A DNA stretch of 64,000 nt from CAYQOX01 sp964419335 (lineage in GTDB: Bacteria; Hinthialibacterota; Hinthialibacteria; Hinthialibacterales; Hinthialibacteraceae): assembly GCA_964419335.1 (NCBI GenBank), contig CAYQOX010000019.1, positions 1 through 64,000 on the forward strand, written 5' to 3'. The notes below the pieces were generated by a model that worked only from the letters and a program-made list of their open reading frames with translations, made no database searches and was not told the origin of the DNA. Position numbers and translations under genes: made by a program. Of this stretch, positions 1 to 8,326 are shown one piece after another. Every line of letters starts with the position of its first letter. The first letter of the stretch is position 1.

Positions 1-90
1 AAAGATTTTCTGCTTTAGCAGGAAAACGTAGCCCACCAATGGTACTTTATAAAAACCTCACGATTTGTGATATTACAGAATCCAATATGC

Positions 91-128
91 GGTGGGCTAA
101 AATGCACACAACGCATTTTGAGCCCACC
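91..128. repeat. REP-like extragenic palindrome
   Basis: A near-perfect inverted repeat with 15-base arms: GGTGGGCTAAAATGC at 91-105, a 7-base loop, and GCATTTTGAGCCCACC at 113-128 with one bulged G. A further half motif TAGCCCACC sits at 30-38. The GTGGGCT/AGCCCAC core is typical of dispersed intergenic palindromes in many bacterial genomes. No gene is seen in 1-226. Whether it is repeated elsewhere in the genome cannot be seen here. Confidence 0.5.
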
Positions 129-213
129 CTACAGAGCTCGTTAGGGTGTTATTTTCTATGTGGCGTTAGCCCCTGACATTCTCACTGTGGCATAACAATT
201 CTCATCGACACAC

Positions 214-241
214 TTGACATTCATCCTTGGTTTTATATACT
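214..241 (+). promoter_or_regulatory. Sigma-70-type promoter of the tetR gene
   Basis: A perfect -35 box TTGACA (214-219), a 16-base spacer and a near-consensus -10 box TATACT (236-241). Transcription would begin near 248-249, at the edge of the operator. This rules out the upstream in-frame ATG at 227 and supports translation starting at 281. Confidence 0.7.
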
Positions 242-248
242 TTGGAGC

Positions 249-266
249 GGAATGAACATTCATTCC
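249..266. promoter_or_regulatory. TetR operator 1 (autoregulation)
   Basis: Inverted repeat GGAATGA-ACAT-TCATTCC with perfect 7-base arms, placed on the predicted transcription start of the TetR gene. The same arms recur at 894-915, before the efflux genes. A repressor bound here would block its own promoter. Confidence 0.75.
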
Positions 267-280
267 CTTTAAGGTGTAAA

Positions 281-853
281 ATGTCATCCGACAAGTATAA
301 ACAAATTATGCTCGCGGCTTTGGAATTGTTCGTCGATAAGGGTTTTCACGGGACTTCCATGGCCATGATTGCCGATCGTGCTAAAGTTGGGGCAGGAACA
401 ATTTATCGATATTTTGAAAGCAAAGATACTTTGATTATCGCATTGTTCCAAGATGTCGAGAAAAAGATCCAACAAGCATTGCAAAAAGATTCAAGCGACA
501 CAAAATCGATACGAGAACATTTTCTTGAACTCGGTGAATCATTGCTGAGATACCTTATTCATAATCCTATGCATTTCAGTTACATAGAACAATTTCTGAA
601 CTCACCCTATGGAGTGAAATACCGACATGACATGATCCTCGGCCATAAAAAAGAGAATAAACTTTTTTTGGATCTGTTTGAAAAAGGAGTTGAGCAAGGA
701 CAACTGAAGGATCTTCCCATTGCGGTTCTTTGCGCCCTGACTTTTGGCCCTATCGCCAGCCTGGCCCGGGATCACAATCTCGGCTTATTTTCTTTAGACA
801 ACGCTTTGATCTCGCAAACGATTCATGCGTGTTGGGATGGGATTAAAGAATAG
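281..853 (+). CDS. TetR/AcrR-family transcriptional repressor
   Basis: A 190-residue TetR-type regulator. The N-terminal helix-turn-helix is seen at about residues 10-55 (ALELFVDKGFHGTSM, then GAGTIYRYFESKDTL); the rest is an all-helical ligand-binding region with no recognisable specificity. The start at 281 was chosen because an AAGGTG ribosome site lies just upstream, and because the in-frame ATG at 227 falls ahead of the predicted transcription start. It lies immediately upstream of, and co-oriented with, an RND pump adaptor and transporter. Matching operators occur before both units, so it most likely represses itself and the pump until an inducer binds. The inducer is unknown. Confidence 0.9.
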   Translation: MSSDKYKQIMLAALELFVDKGFHGTSMAMIADRAKVGAGTIYRYFESKDTLIIALFQDVEKKIQQALQKDSSDTKSIREHFLELGESLLRYLIHNPMHFSYIEQFLNSPYGVKYRHDMILGHKKENKLFLDLFEKGVEQGQLKDLPIAVLCALTFGPIASLARDHNLGLFSLDNALISQTIHACWDGIKE

Positions 854-893
854 ATCAAAACAAAAGCAAGATAGGGAAAAAATTTATCTCGAA

Positions 894-915
894 ACGGAAT
901 GATTATTCATTCCGT
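894..915. promoter_or_regulatory. TetR operator 2 (efflux operon)
   Basis: Inverted repeat ACGGAATGA-TTAT-TCATTCCGT with perfect 9-base arms and a 4-base spacer. It shares the GGAATGA-N4-TCATTCC core with the site at 249-266. It lies 60 bases before the adaptor gene. No clear -35/-10 pair was identified around it. Confidence 0.75.
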
Positions 916-974
916 CTGATAAGCAAAAAACAAACGAATTTAGGATTTAACTTCTCGAAATTGTAAGGTGCCTC

Positions 975-2321
975 ATGATGAGTTCAAAAAAACAGACCCT
1001 ATTGGCTTTGTCCATTCTCCTATTGGGGATCATTATCGTACTGAGTGGATGCAAGGAAAAATCTCCCGCCGCTCAAGATGTGGAGGGAATGGAGGACGCT
1101 CCTCCTCCCGAGGTGGGAGTCATTGTCGTCGAGACTCAACCCGTAAAACTAACCACAGAGTTACCGGGACGAGTCGATTCTTTACTTAAGGCCAACATTA
1201 TGCCCCAGGTCAATGGATTGATTCAAGAGCGCTTTTTTACCGAAGGTTCTTATGTCGAAGCCGGAGAATTGCTTTATCAAATCGATCCAGCTCCATTCCA
1301 AGCCGCATTGGATAAAGCGAACGCGAATTTAGAAGTCGCCAAGAAAACCGTCGAACGTTCGCGGGCGGCGTTGGCTGCCAGCGTTGAAAAGGTGAACCAA
1401 CAACGAGCCACTCTGAATTTTGCTCAGAAAAACCGCCAACGTATTGAAACCTTGGTCGAAAAGGGTCACGTTTCTCTAACCCAGCGTGATCAAGCGGTAA
1501 CCGACGATGAAGTGGCGGAAGCCGCTCTCGAGGCGGCCAAAGCCCAGGTGGAACGTGAACAAAAAACCGTCTCGGAAGCTAAAGCCGCTATAAAGCAAGC
1601 CGAAGCCGCTGTCAAAGAGGCTCGCATTCGATTGGAATATACCCGCATCAAGGCCCCTATTTCAGGACGCATAGGAAAATCGAATGTCACCGAAGGTGCG
1701 ATTGTGGCCGCTTACCAAACTGCACCTTTAGCCACGATTCAGCAAATCGATCCGGTGTATGTTGATGTTACCCAATCCACGAAAGAACTTTTACGCTTAC
1801 GACAACGATTACGAGAAGGAGAAATTAATCAAGAGGATGTCGAACAAAATAAAGCGACAATTATGCTTGAAGATAACACGCTTTATCCTCAGCAAGGAGA
1901 ACTTAAGTTCCGCGATGTAACCGTCGATCCCACCACCGGATCGGTCATTCTACGTATTGTCGTACCGAATCCCGATGCGTTACTGCTTCCCGGTATGTTT
2001 GTCCAGGCCGTCATCACGGAAGGGATTAAACAAGAAGCGATTTTGCTCCCCCAAAATGCGGTTAAACGTGATCCGAAAGGTGACCCCTTTATTCTTTTAG
2101 TTAATGGGGAAAGGGAGGTAGAGCAACGCAGGGTTACGATCGAACGATCAATGGGGAATCAATGGCTTATTTCTTCGGGACTGTCATCGGGTGAACGAAT
2201 TATTTTGGAAGGAAGTCAACGAGTACGTTCTGGAGATACGGTTAACCCGGTCACGATAGAGTTCGAAGAAGAAACGGTGGATCACACGGAAAAGATTTCA
2301 CAATCGTCTGCAACAGAGTAA
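975..2321 (+). CDS. RND efflux periplasmic adaptor lipoprotein (MexA/AcrA family)
   Basis: A 448-residue membrane fusion protein. The N-terminus has a hydrophobic signal ending in a lipobox (LSGC, Cys about residue 25), predicting a lipid-anchored periplasmic protein. A barrel-sandwich/lipoyl half (about 60-95) is followed by a long Ala/Lys/Glu-rich helical hairpin (about 100-220), the second lipoyl half (IKAPISGRIGKSNVTEGA) and beta-barrel and membrane-proximal domains. Two ATGs lie at 975 and 978, with TAAGGTG just upstream. It ends 13 bases before the transporter gene and would link that pump to an outer-membrane channel. No TolC-like channel gene is in this window, so a channel encoded elsewhere must be used. 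Confidence 0.93.
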   Translation: MMSSKKQTLLALSILLLGIIIVLSGCKEKSPAAQDVEGMEDAPPPEVGVIVVETQPVKLTTELPGRVDSLLKANIMPQVNGLIQERFFTEGSYVEAGELLYQIDPAPFQAALDKANANLEVAKKTVERSRAALAASVEKVNQQRATLNFAQKNRQRIETLVEKGHVSLTQRDQAVTDDEVAEAALEAAKAQVEREQKTVSEAKAAIKQAEAAVKEARIRLEYTRIKAPISGRIGKSNVTEGAIVAAYQTAPLATIQQIDPVYVDVTQSTKELLRLRQRLREGEINQEDVEQNKATIMLEDNTLYPQQGELKFRDVTVDPTTGSVILRIVVPNPDALLLPGMFVQAVITEGIKQEAILLPQNAVKRDPKGDPFILLVNGEREVEQRRVTIERSMGNQWLISSGLSSGERIILEGSQRVRSGDTVNPVTIEFEEETVDHTEKISQSSATE

Positions 2322-2334
2322 CGGAGTCGTTGGA

Positions 2335-5300
2335 ATGTTATCAAAATTTTTTCTTGACCGGCCTGTTTTTGCATGGGTCATTGCTATTTCATTAATGGTG
2401 GCTGGCGGATTAGCCATCTATAATTTACCGGTTGCTCAATACCCCCCTATTGCTCCGCCTTCGATTGCGATTGAAGCTTTTTACCCTGGCGGCTCGGCCG
2501 AAACGGTGGAGCATACTGTTACTCAAATCATTGAACAAAAGATGACTGGTTTTGATGATCTATTATATATGTCGGCCACTAGCGATTCTTCTGGGGCTTC
2601 CCGTATAGAATTAACCTTTGCCGCAGGAACCGATCCGGATCTCGCCTGGGCTCAAGTGCAGAACAAACTCCAACTCGCCATGGCGAGTTTACCCGAGGTG
2701 GTACAGCGGCAAGGAGTCAAAGTTAGTAAATCCACCCGTAATTATCTGATCATTGTGGGTTTGGTTTCAGAAGACGGAAGCATGAATACTTATGACTTAA
2801 GTGATTATGCTCAGTCGAATCTCGAAAAAGTGCTAGCCCGAGTACCCGGGGTAGGTGAAGCAGAAACGTTTGGCAGCCAATACGCCATGCGTGTATGGCT
2901 GGATCCGGATAAATTAACCGAATATCAGTTAACCATCCAAGACGTCATCGCGGCTCTACGTAGTTACAATGTTGAAGTCTCGGCCGGCCAATTTGGAGGG
3001 GCTCCCGCCATAGAAGGACAACGTTTAAATGCAGCGATTGTAGTTCAAAATCTGCTCAAAACTCCTGATGAGTTTGCTGCGATCCCTCTTCGTACGAGTC
3101 AGGATGGTTCAATTGTGCGTGTACGTGATGTTGGACGAACGGAGCTAGGAACCGAACGTTATGGATCCAATGTGCTCTATAACGGTAAGCCTTCTGCCGC
3201 TTTAGCAATACGACAAGCAGCCGGCGCCAATGCCTTGGATACTGCGAATGCAGTAAAAGCCAAGATGGAAGAACTTTCTCAATATTTCCCACCTGGAATG
3301 AAAGTGATCTATCCCTACGATACCACTCCCTTCGTGAAAGTGGCCATCAAAGAGGTGGTTAAAACCTTATTTGAGGCCATCTTTTTGGTTTTCATGGTAA
3401 TGTACCTTTTCATGGGAAATATGCGGGCTACTCTTATACCCACCATTGCTGTTCCTGTAGTCATCTTAGGGACCTTTGCTATATTGGGCATATTTGGGTA
3501 CTCCATCAACATGCTTACCATGTTTGCCATGATCTTGGCGATCGGCTTATTGGTGGATGATGCAATTGTCGTGGTGGAAAATGTTGAGCGGATTATGAGC
3601 GAAGAGGGGCTTCCTCCCCGAGAAGCCACCGCGAAATCTATGGAACAAATTACCAGCGCGCTGATAGGTATTGGTCTTGTACTCTCTGCGGTATTTGGTC
3701 CAATGGCGTTTTTTGGTGGTTCCACCGGAGTCATTTACCGCCAGTTTTCTATCACCATCATCTCTGCGATGATGCTGTCGGTGGTGGTGGCTCTCATTTT
3801 GAGCCCGGTGCTCTGTGCTACATTGCTAAAGCCGATCCCGAAAGGCCATGAGCCGGCGGAATCGGGATTTTCTCTGTTGCGCCCCTTTTTTCTCTGGTTC
3901 GATCGTGTCTTCTTTGGATTCAGGAATTATTACATGAAGGTAGTAGGCCACGCGATCGCAAAAAAAGTGCGCTATCTCCTAGTCTTCTTATTGATTGTTT
4001 CCGGGATGGTTTATCTATTCCAACAAATGCCTACCGCCTATCTTCCCGATGAAGATCAAGGAATTATGTTTGTCCAAGTGACGCTTCCCACAGGCGCGAC
4101 ACTCGAGCAAACTGAAGAGGTTATGGATATTGTTCAAATCCATTTCATCGAGGAAGAAGAGGAAGCGGTCGAATCCTGCTTTACGATTTCTGGTCGTAGC
4201 TTCGCTGGAATCGCACAAAACATGGGGATGGCTTTCGTAAATCTCAAAGATTGGGAACTGCGCGATCGACCCGAATTAAAAGTCGATGCCGTGGTGGGGC
4301 GTGCGATGCAGTCTTTTTCCAACATTCGTGATGCCATCGTGTATGCTTTCCCCCCGCCAGCGGTGACCGAACTTGGTCAAGCAGGCGGATTTGATTTCCA
4401 ATTGCTCGATCGCAGCGGCTTGGGACACGAAGCCTTAATGGATGCCCGCAATCAACTTTTGGGATTAGCAGAACAAGATCCTAGAGTCGTCAAAGTTCGT
4501 CCGAATGGCCTGGATGACGTACCACAATACAAAATTAACGTAGATTGGGAAGAAGCCGGGGCTTTGGGCGTTCCTATCAATAGTATTTACAACACAATTT
4601 CAGCGGCTTTTGGCAGCGCTTATGTCAACGATTTTATTCATAGCGGGCGAGTGAAACAGGTGTATTTGCAAGCAGACGCCCCCCATCGTATGCAACCCGA
4701 AGACTTGGATGAACTCTACGTTCGTAATATGTCAGAAAAAATGGTTCCCTACTCCTCTTTTGCTTCTGGGCACTGGACTTACGGCTCTCCCCGCTTAGAA
4801 CGCTTCAATTCCTTTCCTTCCATCAATATTTGGGGAGAACCTGCACCAGGAAGAAGCTCAGGTGAAGCGATGCAAGCCATGGAAGAGTTTGTCGACCAAT
4901 TACCCCAAGGGTTCGGATACGATTGGACAGGAATTTCGTTCCAAGAACGAATGGCCGGAGCACAAGCCCCAGTTCTCTATGCCTTTTCCGTTCTTGTAAT
5001 CTTCCTTTGTTTGGCCGCTCTCTATGAAAGCTGGCCGATTCCAATCTCTGTTCTTCTCGCACTTCCTCTCGGGGCTATTGGGAGCGTGATTGGCTCTACA
5101 TTTAGAGAATTACCCAATGACGTTTACTTCCAGATTGGACTATTAACAACGTTAGGTCTAACAACCAAAAACGCCATTTTGATTGTTCAATTTGCAAAAA
5201 CGGAACTCGAACAAGGAATGGGATTGGTTGAAGCCACACTAGAAGGATCCAAATTAAGGTTACGTCCAATCCTTATGACCTCGCTGGCTTTTGGTTTCGG

Positions 5301-5460
5301 TGTTCTCCCATTAACGTTTGCGAATGGTGCGGGGGCAGGCGCTCAAACAGCAATCGGGACAAGTGTGTTAGGTGGAATGCTCACTGGGACTTTTTTGGTG
5401 ACGATATTCGCACCCCTATTTTACGTGATGATTGAAAAAATCTTTGGAAAATCCAAATAA
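2335..5460 (+). CDS. RND multidrug efflux transporter (AcrB/MexB, HAE1 family)
   Basis: A 1041-residue inner-membrane proton-driven exporter of full family length. It opens with the characteristic LSKFFLDRPVFAWV start. The proton-relay acidic pair is seen in TM4 (GLLVDDAIVVVENVER, about residue 405), and the relay lysine in TM10 (LTTKNAILIVQFAK, about residue 945). Two large periplasmic loops and the duplicated 6+6 helix layout are evident. It forms an operon with the adaptor and the TetR gene upstream. Likely substrates are hydrophobic drugs, solvents or metabolites; the sequence does not say which. Confidence 0.95.
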   Translation: MLSKFFLDRPVFAWVIAISLMVAGGLAIYNLPVAQYPPIAPPSIAIEAFYPGGSAETVEHTVTQIIEQKMTGFDDLLYMSATSDSSGASRIELTFAAGTDPDLAWAQVQNKLQLAMASLPEVVQRQGVKVSKSTRNYLIIVGLVSEDGSMNTYDLSDYAQSNLEKVLARVPGVGEAETFGSQYAMRVWLDPDKLTEYQLTIQDVIAALRSYNVEVSAGQFGGAPAIEGQRLNAAIVVQNLLKTPDEFAAIPLRTSQDGSIVRVRDVGRTELGTERYGSNVLYNGKPSAALAIRQAAGANALDTANAVKAKMEELSQYFPPGMKVIYPYDTTPFVKVAIKEVVKTLFEAIFLVFMVMYLFMGNMRATLIPTIAVPVVILGTFAILGIFGYSINMLTMFAMILAIGLLVDDAIVVVENVERIMSEEGLPPREATAKSMEQITSALIGIGLVLSAVFGPMAFFGGSTGVIYRQFSITIISAMMLSVVVALILSPVLCATLLKPIPKGHEPAESGFSLLRPFFLWFDRVFFGFRNYYMKVVGHAIAKKVRYLLVFLLIVSGMVYLFQQMPTAYLPDEDQGIMFVQVTLPTGATLEQTEEVMDIVQIHFIEEEEEAVESCFTISGRSFAGIAQNMGMAFVNLKDWELRDRPELKVDAVVGRAMQSFSNIRDAIVYAFPPPAVTELGQAGGFDFQLLDRSGLGHEALMDARNQLLGLAEQDPRVVKVRPNGLDDVPQYKINVDWEEAGALGVPINSIYNTISAAFGSAYVNDFIHSGRVKQVYLQADAPHRMQPEDLDELYVRNMSEKMVPYSSFASGHWTYGSPRLERFNSFPSINIWGEPAPGRSSGEAMQAMEEFVDQLPQGFGYDWTGISFQERMAGAQAPVLYAFSVLVIFLCLAALYESWPIPISVLLALPLGAIGSVIGSTFRELPNDVYFQIGLLTTLGLTTKNAILIVQFAKTELEQGMGLVEATLEGSKLRLRPILMTSLAFGFGVLPLTFANGAGAGAQTAIGTSVLGGMLTGTFLVTIFAPLFYVMIEKIFGKSK

Positions 5461-5491
5461 CATTCTTACTAAAATACATCGGAGATCAGTT

Positions 5492-5536
5492 AAGAAATGA
5501 TCAGTAATAAAGGGGTTAAACTCTTATTTCTTTTTT
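5492..5536 (+). terminator. Possible terminator of the efflux operon
   Basis: AAGAAAT at 5492-5498 pairs with ATTTCTT at 5526-5532, with a weaker inner stem, followed by a run of T to 5536. It lies 32 bases after the RND stop codon. The stem is AT-rich and imperfect. Apart from this, 5461-5675 holds nothing recognisable. Confidence 0.35.
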
Positions 5537-5675
5537 CGTGGCTTGTCTTTTATGTCTATGTTTTTTGTATCCACGAAATGAACTCGTTTGTGCAAAATAC
5601 AGCCTTTCATCCCTGGAACGCAATTCTTTTTTAGTTTTAAGCAATATCCGTTATGATCGTATTTACATGTCCAGT

Positions 5676-6338
5676 TCATAACGTTTCTCTTTCATGAAAC
5701 GTATTGCTTAACGTCAGCTTTTGCTCAGCAAGACAACATTCTAACAAATGCAGCCAAACCGTACCAAAAGATTCCGGCGCTGCTTGCTTAATTCGCTTTG
5801 CAGCCGCGGGAATCCAGTTAAGCAGATGACGATGGAGGTAATCTCTGCGTGCTTTCAAAAGTTGATCTAAAGGTTCGACTGAACCACCAGTTCGTAATTT
5901 CTTTAAAGACAAGGTAATTAAATAACTGTAAAATTCCAACTGAAATCTAAGGTGATCTGCAGTTTCTTCCGCGTCCTTTTTTAATTGCAATCCAAACGCT
6001 TTATAAAACATCAAATTTTCATGAAGAATTTTTGGTACCGGCTCGTTTTTGTTCCAATGCGACTCTATCAATGGACAGGGAGGATGCGGAGTTCCCACTT
6101 CAAAAAATCGAAGAAAGTTTTCTTCATAATCCTCATAAGATTTAGGATATACATTTTTCCCCGCTTCGTGAATCTCATATTCTCGAAGCAACGATTCCAT
6201 AACCATCTTCACTTCATGAAGATTTAACCACTCCCATTGCTCTTGGGTAGGATAACGAAACAAATCATGAAAAAATAAAAAAATTTTGCTCTCTTCGAAC
6301 AGTTTTTGAGGTTCTTGTCGATTGAACATTGTTTTCAT
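5676..6338 (-). CDS. TorD/NarJ-type molybdoenzyme assembly chaperone
   Basis: A 220-residue, mostly helical cytoplasmic protein with features of the TorD/DmsD/NarJ superfamily: a YEENFLRFF...PPCPLIES segment at about 70-95 and a DAEETADHLRFQLEFYSYL segment at about 122-140, matching the family's conserved acidic-DHL helix. Such chaperones hold the catalytic subunit until the Mo cofactor is inserted, and proof-read its Tat signal. It is the last gene of the nar-like operon and its ATG overlaps the previous stop codon (ATGA), implying translational coupling. Its client is presumably the Tat-tagged NarG-like protein. The sequence is divergent, so the family call rests on motif shape plus context. 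Confidence 0.75.
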   Translation of the reverse strand: MKTMFNRQEPQKLFEESKIFLFFHDLFRYPTQEQWEWLNLHEVKMVMESLLREYEIHEAGKNVYPKSYEDYEENFLRFFEVGTPHPPCPLIESHWNKNEPVPKILHENLMFYKAFGLQLKKDAEETADHLRFQLEFYSYLITLSLKKLRTGGSVEPLDQLLKARRDYLHRHLLNWIPAAAKRIKQAAPESFGTVWLHLLECCLAEQKLTLSNTFHERETL

Positions 6339-7066
6339 AGTTTTATCTCATACCATAGACTAAAATATTTTAGTCCATTGCGGTGTTGTTTTGCGCCGTC
6401 CCACACGGCAAAACAAATAGGGGTTGAATCCACACACTCCTGCAGCACAAAAATGGCTTCCCAGCCATTATCCTTACGGAAACTTCTCCCATCGGCCTTC
6501 TCTTGCGCGGTTTGGGTCGATGCCCGCCCATGGGCATTCAACAAAGAAAATCCTCGTCCCGCCTGCCAGAATAGTAAATCCACCGGATTGTTTTTCTCCC
6601 CCATCATCATGGAAGGGTAGACTTCCATGGGTTGTCTGGATTGGGGAATCATCAGGCATGCCGCATCACCAAAATGACTCGTTTTCACCGTATGCCTTTT
6701 ATAAATATGATTTTCTCCTTCATCCGGGTAACGGCTGCCATGTAAAAACTCGTCCTTGGTTTTATCAAGCCACTGCATTTTAATAAAAAGCACCTCCGAG
6801 GCTTGACGCACCAATCGAACAGAAACTTCAGGGCGCTCTCCATCATCGAACGGTCCGTTGGAATAAAGAGGCGGGGTTCGATGAAAATGAAGCGGGTGTT
6901 CTTTCGCCCTATACCAAACGGGATGATTGGGATTGAACAGATTTTCATCACTCACACTTTCGCCAACCGTATGTACAACTAAAGGTAATGCTCCATCTTC
7001 ATTCGCACTAAAAGTAGAAGCACTTAGTATCAACCCGAGAAGTAGAGCAGGTAAGCAACGATACAT
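6335..7066 (-). CDS. Heme b-binding gamma subunit (ethylbenzene dehydrogenase-related)
   Basis: A 243-residue exported protein with a cleavable signal peptide (about 1-20, SASTFSA). The body resembles EB_dh-type heme b gamma subunits of type II DMSO-reductase-family enzymes (NxrC, EbdC, SerC, ClrC): an early strand with VSVRLVRQASEVLFIKMQW, a Met-rich stretch PSMMMGEKNNPVDLLFWQAG at about 145-165, and a C-terminal GLKYFSLWYEI strand. Met and Lys side chains ligate heme in this family; which residues do so here cannot be fixed by eye. It follows NarH and replaces the membrane diheme NarI of classical nitrate reductase, supporting a periplasmic, soluble or peripheral enzyme. An AAGGAG site precedes the ATG. 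Confidence 0.72.
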   Translation of the reverse strand: MYRCLPALLLGLILSASTFSANEDGALPLVVHTVGESVSDENLFNPNHPVWYRAKEHPLHFHRTPPLYSNGPFDDGERPEVSVRLVRQASEVLFIKMQWLDKTKDEFLHGSRYPDEGENHIYKRHTVKTSHFGDAACLMIPQSRQPMEVYPSMMMGEKNNPVDLLFWQAGRGFSLLNAHGRASTQTAQEKADGRSFRKDNGWEAIFVLQECVDSTPICFAVWDGAKQHRNGLKYFSLWYEIKL

Positions 7067-7106
7067 TTTCTTAGACTCCTTGATTTACTTTTATATCATC
7101 CTTCAT

Positions 7107-8291
7107 TTAAGTTATAGTGCATCGCGAGGCGAGTTGGCAAGAACCACAACCATGGTTTGAGGGATCACAAAGGTTTCCCCCTTTCTCCATCGGAAGCGCG
7201 CCGATCTCTTGCGAAGCGAGTGGGGTTCCCATGATTGTCAATTCAGGTCTGGGTTTCTGCTGCTCGACTTGTTGCTGCACTTCTTGCGGTGTGTTCTTCT
7301 TAACCGCCTCGGGGACGATGCGATAACGTACATGATGAGTACGACCGATAAGCAGTTGTAAGGGTTCACTGACTTTTCCATTTTGGACTTTGATCAGTTC
7401 CTGTTCCAAATAACGTATCACCTCAACAACTTTTTCACCAAAAAGATACTTCAAATAATCAAGGGGCAGTCGTGGATCTTCCAAAAGGCTCGAACCTGCC
7501 TGACCGTCCTTTGGAGGATTAAACGGCGGTACATAATATACATTGGGATGGGTTCCTTTCTCAGGAAATAAGCCAAGCGCAATCTTGTACTTTTTTACCA
7601 ATTTATACACCGGCGACTCGGGATCATCCAAAAGCCCAACGAAACGGATCCGTCCGGGGCACTGGGCTGCACATGCATTCACTTTACCTTGCTCTAAGCG
7701 AGGATAACAAAAAATACACTTTTCACTCTTCCCTGTCACTTCATTGAAGTAAATTTTCTTGTAAGGACACGATTGAATACAATACTGATAACCATTACAG
7801 CGTTCTTGATCAATCACTACGATTCCATCTTCTTGACGTTTATAAATAGCTTTCCGGGGACAGGCTTCTACACAAGCCGGATGGGTACAATGATTACAAA
7901 TTCGAGGTAAGTAGAAAAAATAGGGATTCTCGGTATCCATGCCTCCGACATCTTCTTCCCAATTGGCAGCATAAGTCGGAGGCTTATGGGGCATGACGGG
8001 TTTGTTCTTTCCTTGATACAAACGCTGAGCATAATCATAGTCGAAGGCTTCCCCATAATCCTCTTTTGCAGGAAGCGGCGAAGGACGCAGATTTCGCCGA
8101 GGATCAAACCCGCCACCGATTGCATGCCAGTCTTTTGGATAGCCTTGCCCCGGTTGGGTTTCTACATTGTTCCAGTACATATAACTAGTCCCATCCCGGT
8201 CTGTCCACTGTTTTTTGCAGGCCAAACTACATGTGTGACATCCAATGCATTTATTCAAATCCATGATCATTGCGTATTGATGTTCTGACAT
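7107..8291 (-). CDS. narH: Nitrate reductase/nitrite oxidoreductase beta subunit (four-cluster ferredoxin-like)
   Basis: A 394-residue Fe-S subunit. Cluster motif 1 is CIGCHTCSLAC at residues 15-25; then follow CNHCTHPACVEACP, CNGYQYCIQSCPYKK and CIFCYPRLEQGKVNACAAQCP. In the third motif a Tyr stands where a cysteine would be, the position of Trp in NarH, so a [3Fe-4S] centre is expected there. It passes electrons between the Mo subunit and the heme subunit. The start at 8291 follows AAGGAGCGG; an upstream alternative adds 8 residues. There is an extra C-terminal cysteine motif, C375-x6-C-x2-C-x5-C391, which I do not know from NarH. It is cotranscribed with the narG-like gene, 35 bases downstream of it. 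Confidence 0.92.
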   Translation of the reverse strand: MSEHQYAMIMDLNKCIGCHTCSLACKKQWTDRDGTSYMYWNNVETQPGQGYPKDWHAIGGGFDPRRNLRPSPLPAKEDYGEAFDYDYAQRLYQGKNKPVMPHKPPTYAANWEEDVGGMDTENPYFFYLPRICNHCTHPACVEACPRKAIYKRQEDGIVVIDQERCNGYQYCIQSCPYKKIYFNEVTGKSEKCIFCYPRLEQGKVNACAAQCPGRIRFVGLLDDPESPVYKLVKKYKIALGLFPEKGTHPNVYYVPPFNPPKDGQAGSSLLEDPRLPLDYLKYLFGEKVVEVIRYLEQELIKVQNGKVSEPLQLLIGRTHHVRYRIVPEAVKKNTPQEVQQQVEQQKPRPELTIMGTPLASQEIGALPMEKGGNLCDPSNHGCGSCQLASRCTIT

Positions 8292-8326
8292 AATCCGCTC
8301 CTTTTCTTTATTCACAACCTTGTGGC

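Noticed and set aside
3315..3734. 139-codon open frame antisense to the RND transporter
   Set aside because: It is the reverse-strand shadow of a conserved membrane segment and has no ribosome site or plausible product.
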